Assembly: GCA_024640925.1 (NCBI GenBank)
Contig: JAHEEB010000338.1
Coordinates: 1-5,706 of the forward strand
Direction: 5' to 3'
Length of the DNA stretch: 5,706 bases
Source: Bacteroidota bacterium
Lineage (GTDB): Bacteria > Bacteroidota > Bacteroidia > Bacteroidales > UBA10428
Shown here: positions 1 to 5,706 of the stretch, in pieces
How positions within the stretch are numbered: position 1 is the stretch's first letter
Layout of the letters: each line of letters starts with the position of its first letter
Notes under the pieces: generated by a model
Databases searched by the model: none
What the model was told of the DNA's origin: nothing
What the model saw: only the letters and a program-made list of their open reading frames with translations
Program-made: the position numbers and the translations under genes

Positions 1-102
1 CTGGAATTAAGCAATATTCTTCAACACAAATTTTATTGTTCAGTAAAACTCACTTTTATGTTACATGAGAGAAATACGGAAAATTTCAATTAATTATTTA
101 CG

Positions 103-152
103 CATTCTCTAACGTCAAAGCCAATTTCGCACTTTATCAGAGAATGTTTTTT
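103..152 (+). terminator. Possible terminator: 8-bp stem with long loop and T6
   Basis: CATTCTCT (103-110) pairs perfectly with AGAGAATG (139-146), and six T follow at once (147-152). The stem plus T tract fits a rho-independent terminator for a rightward gene ending before the window or in its first bases. The 28-base loop is longer than usual and the stem has few G-C pairs, so this is weak. Confidence 0.3.
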
Positions 153-305
153 AATTTACCAAATCGAACAAGAATCGTGTGAAAAGTGAATTCTATCCAC
201 TTTAAAAATCACTTCCTTCTCATCAACAAAATCGTATTGTTAACTTAGGCTAAAACTTTCAAAAAGAAATATATCAGCATACTGTCTTTGACTATGATTT
301 ATTGT

Positions 306-337
306 TTTGGTTTTTGTGGCAACATAAAAACACCAAA
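306..337 (+). other. Imperfect hairpin upstream of the T9 hairpin
   Basis: TTTGGT (306-311) pairs with ACCAAA (332-337). The stem continues as TTTT (312-315) with AAAA (327-330) if C331 is bulged out. The loop is 316-326. It lies just before the terminator-like hairpin at 345-362, so the two could form a compound structure in one RNA. The second half of the stem is only A-T pairs, so it may be chance. Confidence 0.3.
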
Positions 338-344
338 TCCGAAA

Positions 345-375
345 TCCTACATATTTGTAGGAATGCTTTTTTTTT
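345..375 (+). terminator. Terminator-like hairpin with T9 tract
   Basis: TCCTACA (345-351) and TGTAGGA (356-362) are perfect inverted arms around the four-base loop TATT. After four bases comes an unbroken run of nine T (367-375). This is the layout of a rho-independent terminator reading rightward. It could end an upstream transcript, or act as an attenuator if the nif promoter lies before it. The stem has only three G-C pairs and stands four bases from the T tract, so its strength is uncertain. Confidence 0.5.
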
Positions 376-395
376 AATACACCAATGTGACCTTT

Positions 396-414
396 TTGAT
401 TTTCTGAAAATCAA
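396..414. promoter_or_regulatory. Perfect 19-bp dyad, candidate operator upstream of nifH
   Basis: TTGATTTTC (396-404) and GAAAATCAA (406-414) are exact inverted copies around a single T at 405. The dyad lies about 140 bases before the nifH start and downstream of the terminator-like hairpin, where an operator or activator site of the nif promoter would be expected. The outer half-sites TTGAT and ATCAA recall the FNR half-site, but here they are nine bases apart rather than four, so a standard FNR site is not supported. No T tract follows, so a terminator is unlikely. The binding protein is unknown. Confidence 0.4.
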
Positions 415-472
415 CACGAAGGAAAAAACCCCTCTTAATATACAGATATCCAGCGCCTAATATCTTAACAAT

Positions 473-484
473 CGATTCAAATCG
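473..484. promoter_or_regulatory. Short dyad CGATT-CA-AATCG
   Basis: CGATT (473-477) and AATCG (480-484) are inverted copies separated by CA, followed by six T (485-490). It is 70 bases upstream of nifH and immediately before the TGGCA element. It could be a protein-binding half-site pair. A 12-base dyad in AT-rich DNA may also be chance. Confidence 0.2.
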
Positions 485-489
485 TTTTT

Positions 490-1379
<890 letters not shown>

Positions 1380-1420
1380 TCGAAAGGGCGACATCTTAAA
1401 AAATTAAATTATTAATTAAA

Positions 1421-1426
1421 AAGGAG
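1421..1426 (+). promoter_or_regulatory. Shine-Dalgarno site of nifI1
   Basis: AAGGAG lies nine bases before the ATG at 1436 and supports that start. With nifH, this is one of only two clear Shine-Dalgarno sites in the operon. Confidence 0.65.
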
Positions 1427-1435
1427 AACAGAACT

Positions 1436-1762
1436 ATGCAAATGATACGAGCAATTGTAAGACCCGAACGATCGATGATTGTTATGAAGGCATTATTTGA
1501 GTCGGGATTTGTTGCCATAACAAAAATTCCGGTAGTTGGCCGCGGTAAGCAGCGCGGACTCAAGGTAGGTGATATTACATATGACGAACTACCAAAAGAG
1601 ATGCTGATTACAGTTATCAAAGATGAAGATAAGGATTTTGTAATAAAAATTATACTGGAATCTGCAAGAACCGGTGAAAAAGGAGCATTTGGAGATGGTA
1701 AAATCTTTGTTTGTCCTGTTGAAGAAGCCTATACAATCAGTCGTGGCACAAAAGAATTATAA
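1436..1762 (+). CDS. nifI1: PII-family nitrogenase regulator NifI1
   Basis: NifI1 is a PII-like protein that, together with NifI2, binds the NifDK component and inhibits it when fixed nitrogen is available; 2-oxoglutarate and ATP relieve the block (known from Methanococcus). The 108-residue product begins with MQMIRAIVRPE, the usual PII first strand. Next come the T-loop around residues 36-54 (GRGKQRG, with Tyr49 in DITYDEL) and the B-loop PII signature GDGKIFV (86-92). The T-loop differs from GlnB, which fits the NifI1 subgroup rather than an ammonium-sensing GlnB or GlnK; no amtB is nearby. Its place between nifH and nifD is the classic location for nifI genes. The product is slightly shorter than nifI2's, as expected. 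Confidence 0.93.
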   Translation: MQMIRAIVRPERSMIVMKALFESGFVAITKIPVVGRGKQRGLKVGDITYDELPKEMLITVIKDEDKDFVIKIILESARTGEKGAFGDGKIFVCPVEEAYTISRGTKEL

Positions 1763-1806
1763 GTTCGAGCTTTCATTAAAGAATTTCAATTAAAAAATAG
1801 CTTAAT

Positions 1807-2184
1807 ATGAAAATGATACTTGCCATAATCCGAATAGACAAAATGAATGAAACAAAGAAAGCATTAAACGATGCAGATCTTCCTTCATTCACAGCTACCG
1901 GTAAGGTATTCGGCCGCGGAAAAGGACGTTGGGAAGCCAAAGTTATTGAAGGTGTTAAGGAGGAACAACCCGAAGCCCTTGCACTTCTGAATGAACAGCC
2001 CCGATTACGGCCACAAAGATTGTTAACTATTGTCGTACCGGACAATAAAGTGAAAACTGCGGTAAATACAATCATAAGTGCCAATCAGACAAAAAACCCA
2101 GGCGATGGTAAAATTTTTATCATGCCTATGAGCGAAGCAATCAGTATTCGCACAGGTATCTCAGGAAATGCAGTACTAGACTAA
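1807..2184 (+). CDS. nifI2: PII-family nitrogenase regulator NifI2
   Basis: NifI2 is the partner of NifI1 in a hetero-oligomer that switches nitrogenase off after ammonium addition. The 125-residue product has the PII opening strand MKMILAIIRIDK, GRGKGRWEAK at the base of the T-loop (36-45), an extended T-loop reaching about residue 70, and the B-loop GDGKIFI (99-105). The longer T-loop separates it from NifI1 and is typical of NifI2. The ATG at 1807 has no Shine-Dalgarno; the leader is A/T-rich. The gap from nifI1 is 44 bases, and only 11 bases, largely a run of A, separate it from nifD, so co-transcription is likely. The C-terminus (RTGISGNAVLD) is normal for the family. Confidence 0.93.
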   Translation: MKMILAIIRIDKMNETKKALNDADLPSFTATGKVFGRGKGRWEAKVIEGVKEEQPEALALLNEQPRLRPQRLLTIVVPDNKVKTAVNTIISANQTKNPGDGKIFIMPMSEAISIRTGISGNAVLD

Positions 2185-2195
2185 AAAAAAAGGCT

Positions 2196-3827
2196 ATGTC
2201 AGAAATTAAAATTAAACGAATACTTCCGGATCCATCAGAGTTAAAAGCTGAGATCCTGGATGGTTACCCGACAAAGGTTTCGAAAAAAAGAAGCAAATCC
2301 ATAGTTATCAACGACCCGGAAGCCGGACTTGAAGTACAATCGAACGTAAGGACTGTTCCGGGAATAATAACACAGAGAGGCTGTTGTTATGCAGGTTGTA
2401 AAGGAGTTGTGCTTGGACCAACCAGAGATATAGTTAATATAGTACACGGACCAATTGGTTGTTCCTTTTATGCCTGGCTTACCCGGCGCAACCAGACCGA
2501 TCCGGGGCCTGAAGGAGAGAACTACATGGCTTATGCTTTCTCGACTGATATGCAGGATTCAAACATTGTGTTTGGCGGAGAAAAAAAGCTTGCTCAGGCA
2601 ATCCGCGAAGCTTATGAAATGTTTCATCCTCATGCTATAGCGGTGTTTTCTACATGTCCAATCGGACTTATTGGTGATGATGTACATGCTGTTTCACGCG
2701 ATATGAAAGAGGAACTCGGAATCAATGTATTTGGTTTCAGCTGCGAAGGATATAAAGGAGTGAGTCAGTCGGCAGGGCATCATATAGCTAATAACGGTAT
2801 TTTCAAGCATGTTGTTGGCCTTGACAACACAGAGCGCGAAGGAAAATTTAAAGTTAACCTGCTTGGTGAATACAACATCGGAGGCGACGCTTTTGTCATC
2901 GAAAAGTTGTTTGAAGAAATGGGGGTTACTCTGGTTTCTACATATAGTGGCAACTCGTCGATACACGATTTTGAAAACAGCCACATGGTTGATTTAAATA
3001 TGGTAATGTGCCACCGTTCTATCAACTATATCGCAGAAATGATGGAGAAAAAATATGGAGTCCCCTGGATAAAAGTAAACTTCATCGGTGCTGAAGCAAC
3101 AATAAAAACCTTAAGAAAAATTGCCGAATACTTCGATGATAAGGAAATGAAGAAGAAGGTGGAAATAATAATCAAACGGGAAATGGCTGAAGTTAATACT
3201 GTTGCTGAAGATGTGAAAACACGCACAAATGGAAAACTTGCCATGATGTTTGTCGGAGGATCAAGAGCTCACCATTATCAGGAATTATTTACTGAAATAG
3301 GAATGGAAACGGTTTCTGCCGGCTATGAGTTTGCTCACCGCGATGATTATGAAGGCAGGCATGTTATTCCTTCGATTAAGGTTGATGCTGATAGCCGGAA
3401 TATCGAAGAGTTAGAGGTTGAAAAAGATGAAAAAGCTTTTCGGAACGATTTGGCAGAAAAGAAAATTAAACTTCTTGAACAAGGTTTTGAATTTTCCGAT
3501 TATAAAGGAATGTTGCCGGAAATGTCTAAAAACTCGCTGGTAATCGATGATATATCGCATTACGAATCTGAGAAACTCATTAAATATTATAAGCCGGATA
3601 TATTCTGTGCGGGAATTAAGGAAAAATATGTGGTTCAGAAAATGGGGATACCTCTCAAACAGCTTCATAGCTACGATTATGGCGGACCTTATGCAGGTTT
3701 TACCGGAGCAATAAACTTTTATAAAGAAATTGATCGGATGGTAAACGCTACAATCTGGAAACTGATAAAAGCTCCCTGGTTAAATGAACCTGAATTGATT
3801 GGGCGATTTGTAGATGCAACCTATTAA
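2196..3827 (+). CDS. nifD: Nitrogenase molybdenum-iron protein alpha chain NifD
   Basis: NifD carries the FeMo-cofactor and half of the P-cluster in the NifD2K2 enzyme that reduces N2 to ammonia. In the 543 residues the P-cluster ligands are Cys63, Cys89 and Cys154. The cofactor ligands are Cys272 (VMCHRS) and His491 (LHSYDY). Cofactor-pocket residues Val71, Arg97, Gln191, His195, Arg357 and Phe379 match Azotobacter Val70, Arg96, Gln191, His195, Arg359 and Phe381. The protein is about 50 residues longer than the Azotobacter subunit because of an insertion near residues 388-438, rich in charged residues. An insertion at the same site occurs in Clostridium pasteurianum NifD. Extra Cys64 and Cys68 flank the first ligand. 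No delta-subunit gene follows, which supports the molybdenum type over Vnf or Anf. The ATG has only a weak AAGG too close to it. Identification is firm. Confidence 0.97.
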   Translation: MSEIKIKRILPDPSELKAEILDGYPTKVSKKRSKSIVINDPEAGLEVQSNVRTVPGIITQRGCCYAGCKGVVLGPTRDIVNIVHGPIGCSFYAWLTRRNQTDPGPEGENYMAYAFSTDMQDSNIVFGGEKKLAQAIREAYEMFHPHAIAVFSTCPIGLIGDDVHAVSRDMKEELGINVFGFSCEGYKGVSQSAGHHIANNGIFKHVVGLDNTEREGKFKVNLLGEYNIGGDAFVIEKLFEEMGVTLVSTYSGNSSIHDFENSHMVDLNMVMCHRSINYIAEMMEKKYGVPWIKVNFIGAEATIKTLRKIAEYFDDKEMKKKVEIIIKREMAEVNTVAEDVKTRTNGKLAMMFVGGSRAHHYQELFTEIGMETVSAGYEFAHRDDYEGRHVIPSIKVDADSRNIEELEVEKDEKAFRNDLAEKKIKLLEQGFEFSDYKGMLPEMSKNSLVIDDISHYESEKLIKYYKPDIFCAGIKEKYVVQKMGIPLKQLHSYDYGGPYAGFTGAINFYKEIDRMVNATIWKLIKAPWLNEPELIGRFVDATY

Positions 3828-3839
3828 TATGAGTTAAGT

Positions 3840-3872
3840 AGTTAGTTAATTAGTTAGTTATTAGTTTTTTTT
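3840..3872 (+). repeat. Imperfect AGTTAGTT direct repeats with T8 tract
   Basis: AGTTAGTTAATT (3840-3851) is followed by AGTTAGTTATT (3852-3862) and then AGTT running into an unbroken run of eight T (3865-3872). The units contain TAG and TAA stops in more than one frame, which would stop any readthrough from nifD. No function is known to me. Confidence 0.6.
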
Positions 3873-3892
3873 CAGACCAATGGAAAGTAGGG

Positions 3893-3913
3893 AACCGGAG
3901 CCTGGCTCCGGTT
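3893..3913 (+). repeat. Perfect GC-rich palindrome (hairpin) between nifD and nifK
   Basis: AACCGGAGCC (3893-3902) and GGCTCCGGTT (3904-3913) are exact inverted copies around T3903. As RNA this gives about nine pairs with a three-base loop, a very stable stem in otherwise AT-rich DNA. No T tract follows, so it is not a standard rho-independent terminator. It could protect or define the 3' end of the nifHI1I2D message, mark an RNA processing site, or be a dispersed repetitive palindrome. Which of these applies cannot be told from one copy. Confidence 0.75.
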
Positions 3914-3952
3914 ACGCTCTCCATAAACAAACAATAAAAAAATATAAAAACT

Positions 3953-5335
3953 ATGTTATTACGACATACACATAAAGATATAAAAGAGCGAAGCGCTCTT
4001 ACTATCAACCCGGCAAAGACCTGTCAGCCTGTTGGTGCTATGTATGCAGCTCTGGGTATTCATGGGTGTCTTCCACATAGCCATGGCTCGCAAGGATGTT
4101 GTTCTTATCACCGCAGCGCCTTAACCAGACACTACAAGGAGCCTGTAATGGCTGCAACCAGTTCATTTACCGAAGGGGCATCGGTATTCGGCGGACAGGC
4201 AAACCTTCTCACAGCAATCGACAACATTTTTTCAATATATGAACCGGAAATTATTGCTGTACATTCTACTTGTTTATCCGAAACCATTGGTGATGATTTG
4301 AACCAGATTATACAAAAAGCCCGCGATGAAGGGAAAGTTCCTCTGGGCAAACATGTATTTCATGCAAATACTCCAAGTTATGTAGGCTCGCACGTTACCG
4401 GATTTGCCAATATGGTTAAAAGCATGGTTACCTATTTCTCCGAATCAGGTGGACAAAAAACGGACATGATTAACCTCATCTCCGGTTGGGTTGAACCTTC
4501 GGACATGCGCGAAATAAAAAGAATAGCAAAGCTTATGAAAGCTAAAGCTATTATGTTCCCCGACACTTCTGATGTCCTCGACTCGCCTATGACAGGAAAA
4601 TACGAGTTCTATCCAAAAGGAGGAACAACAATTACAGATTTGATTGCTACAGGCAGCAGTAAAAGAAGCATAGGTATTGGGTACTGGGCTACAAACGATG
4701 CAGCTATTGCTCTTGAAAACAAATGCAAGGTCAGGTTTGATGTAGTAGATATTCCAATAGGCTTAAGAGCCACCGACAGGTTTATTCAACAGGTATCAAA
4801 ATCGGCTGAAGTGGTTATTCCATCAGAAATATCTGAAGAACGCGGACGATTGATAGATTTGATTGCTGACATGCATCAATATCTTTATGGCAAAAGGGTA
4901 GCTCTTTGGGGAGATCCCGACCAGTTAATTCCTCTTGTCGAGTTCCTGGTTGATATCGACATGAAACCGGTTTACATAGTTTCAGGAACTCCCGGCAAAT
5001 ATTTCGAACAGAGAATGTCTGAGATACTTTCTAAAAAAGTACCTGAAGCAAAATATAAAAACGGTCAGGGAGCAGATATGTATCTGATGCACCAATGGAT
5101 AAAAAACGAATCTGTAGATTTATTGCTCGGTAATACCTACGGAAAATATATTTCGCGTGATGAGAAAACGCCTTATGTGAGAATGGGATTCCCGATTCTC
5201 GACAGGGTTGGCCATAGTTATTTTCCAACTGTAGGTTACATGGGAGCTATCAGAATACTTGAAAAGATTCTTGGAGTTATAATGGACAAACAAGATTTGG
5301 AAAGTCCGGAAACCAGATTTGAACTGGTTATGTAA
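3953..5335 (+). CDS. nifK: Nitrogenase molybdenum-iron protein beta chain NifK
   Basis: NifK pairs with NifD to form the catalytic tetramer and supplies the other half of the P-cluster. The P-cluster ligands are Cys24 (TCQPVGA), Cys49 (HGSQGC) and Cys107 (STCLSE), with spacings of 25 and 58 residues exactly as in Azotobacter Cys70, Cys95 and Cys153. Ser142 in [10 protein letters not shown] corresponds to the P-cluster Ser188. Later landmarks are LWGDPD (318-323), [10 protein letters not shown] (391-400) and RMGFPILDR (410-418). At 460 residues it lacks the roughly 46-residue N-terminal extension of Azotobacter NifK, like the Clostridium pasteurianum protein. The ATG lies in an A-rich leader with no Shine-Dalgarno; NPAKTCQP follows 18 residues later, so the short N-terminus is native. 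It is separated from nifD by the 125-base spacer and from nifE by 79 bases. Confidence 0.97.
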   Translation: MLLRHTHKDIKERSALTINPAKTCQPVGAMYAALGIHGCLPHSHGSQGCCSYHRSALTRHYKEPVMAATSSFTEGASVFGGQANLLTAIDNIFSIYEPEIIAVHSTCLSETIGDDLNQIIQKARDEGKVPLGKHVFHANTPSYVGSHVTGFANMVKSMVTYFSESGGQKTDMINLISGWVEPSDMREIKRIAKLMKAKAIMFPDTSDVLDSPMTGKYEFYPKGGTTITDLIATGSSKRSIGIGYWATNDAAIALENKCKVRFDVVDIPIGLRATDRFIQQVSKSAEVVIPSEISEERGRLIDLIADMHQYLYGKRVALWGDPDQLIPLVEFLVDIDMKPVYIVSGTPGKYFEQRMSEILSKKVPEAKYKNGQGADMYLMHQWIKNESVDLLLGNTYGKYISRDEKTPYVRMGFPILDRVGHSYFPTVGYMGAIRILEKILGVIMDKQDLESPETRFELVM

Positions 5336-5414
5336 CAACTCAATCTGCATTTTACCTGGTTCTAACAGGGCTATATTTCCACACTCCTTTAATTTGTTAA
5401 TTACCTATAAAGAC
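5336..5414. other. nifK-nifE intergenic gap
   Basis: These 79 bases contain no gene, no strong hairpin with a T tract and no clear Shine-Dalgarno before nifE. The reading frame of nifE is open through the gap but offers no ATG upstream of 5415. Readthrough from nifK into nifE is the simplest reading. Confidence 0.6.
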
Positions 5415-5706
5415 ATGGGCTCGATACTAACAGGAAGAGAAACTCAAGTGATTACGAAAGGTAGTGAAAACAGCCAAATCGTATGTTCAACAAAGAGTCT
5501 TGCAGGCTCTGTGAGTCAGAGAGCCTGTGTCTTTTGTGGATCCAGAGTGGTACTATATCCGATTACCGATGCATTACATATTATACACGGACCCGTTGGT
5601 TGTGCTGCTTATACCTGGGATATAAGGGGATCTTTATCTTCCGGCAGGGAACTGCATCGAAACAGTTATTCCACCGATCTAAGAGAAAAACACATTGTGT
5701 TTGGAG
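5415..5706 (+). CDS. nifE: Nitrogenase FeMo-cofactor scaffold protein NifE, 5' part
   Basis: NifE forms with NifN the scaffold on which the NifB-made iron-sulfur core gains molybdenum and homocitrate before transfer to NifDK. Only the first 97 residues are in the window; the gene is cut by the window end, not broken. Visible motifs are [11 protein letters not shown] (32-42) with Cys38, and [21 protein letters not shown] (57-77) with Cys63. These cysteines correspond to the P-cluster-like ligands of the scaffold. [12 protein letters not shown] (86-97) follows. The [10 protein letters not shown] segment and a single-turn start to the core separate NifE from NifD, NifN and NifK. The N-terminus before the conserved core is about 30 residues. 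ATG 5415 is the only upstream ATG in frame; it has no Shine-Dalgarno. Whether the downstream gene is nifN, nifB or a fusion cannot be seen. Confidence 0.94.
   Translation, partial: MGSILTGRETQVITKGSENSQIVCSTKSLAGSVSQRACVFCGSRVVLYPITDALHIIHGPVGCAAYTWDIRGSLSSGRELHRNSYSTDLREKHIVFG

Larger units (their letters stand above)
3828..3952. other. nifD-nifK intergenic spacer
   Basis: This 125-base spacer is the longest gap inside the operon, although nifD and nifK products are needed in equal amounts and their genes usually lie close together. It contains AGTTAGTT-type repeats ending in eight T (3840-3872), a strong GC-rich hairpin (3893-3913) and an A-rich leader before nifK without a Shine-Dalgarno. 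No ORF of note is present. A separate nifK promoter is possible but I see no recognisable one. Confidence 0.7.

Noticed and set aside
1..93. Open frame of 30 codons from the window start to TAA at 91-93, just before the stem and T6 at 103-152, as the tail of an upstream gene
   Set aside because: The encoded residues resemble no family I know, and an open frame of this length is expected by chance. The position before a terminator-like stem is only suggestive.
294..377. 27-codon ORF overlapping both leader hairpins, as a leader peptide
   Set aside because: It has no ribosome-binding site and no run of regulatory codons, and it ends in the T tract by composition. Chance is the simpler explanation.
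396..414. Standard FNR/CRP binding site
   Set aside because: TTGAT and ATCAA half-sites are nine bases apart instead of four, so the spacing does not fit.
1396..1620. Antisense ORF of 74 codons opposite nifI1
   Set aside because: Shadow of nifI1 in another frame; no independent start signal or recognisable motif. The same applies to the antisense frames over nifI2, nifD and nifK.
2455..2640. Second + strand ORF inside nifD
   Set aside because: Fully inside conserved NifD sequence carrying active-site residues; it is an out-of-frame shadow.
3893..3913. Rho-independent terminator after nifD
   Set aside because: The hairpin is strong, but no T tract follows on the + strand; the T8 run lies before it. 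On the - strand the hairpin is also not followed by T.
2196..5335. Vanadium or iron-only nitrogenase (Vnf or Anf), or a nitrogenase-like reductase
   Set aside because: No delta-subunit gene lies between the alpha and beta genes, all NifD cofactor and P-cluster residues are kept, and nifE follows. The sequence matches the Mo-type of Clostridium pasteurianum.

Overview
This window carries the front part of a molybdenum-type nitrogen-fixation operon, all on the + strand: nifH (555-1379), nifI1 (1436-1762), nifI2 (1807-2184), nifD (2196-3827), nifK (3953-5335) and the 5' part of nifE (5415 to the window end). All five complete genes keep the residues needed for function, and no gene is broken. 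No mobile element, CRISPR array, tRNA or rRNA is visible.

The organism is probably an anaerobic member of the Bacteroidota, or of the related Chlorobi. The reasons are AT-rich DNA, several genes that start behind A-rich leaders without a Shine-Dalgarno sequence, and a 274-residue NifH of the cluster III (anaerobe) type that resembles green sulfur bacterial NifH as I recall it. NifD and NifK are of the Clostridium pasteurianum type: NifD has an insertion of about 50 residues, and NifK lacks the long N-terminal extension of the Azotobacter protein. No delta-subunit gene lies between nifD and nifK, which argues against a vanadium or iron-only enzyme. The taxonomic call is inference and has not been searched.

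Region by region: positions 1-554 hold no convincing gene. They contain several dyads: a terminator-like hairpin with a run of nine T at 345-375, a perfect 19-bp palindrome at 396-414, a small dyad at 473-484 and a weak sigma-54-like element at 490-505. The catalytic and regulatory genes follow with short gaps of 11 to 56 bases. The nifD-nifK gap is much longer (125 bases). It holds AGTTAGTT-type repeats and a strong GC-rich hairpin. A 79-base gap then leads to nifE.

The genes work together as follows. NifH passes electrons to the NifD2K2 enzyme and also takes part in cofactor maturation. NifI1 and NifI2 are PII-family proteins that switch the enzyme off when fixed nitrogen is plentiful. NifE, with NifN beyond the window, is the scaffold on which the iron-molybdenum cofactor is finished. 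The genes are a known system. The less explained parts are the upstream control region and the nifD-nifK spacer.
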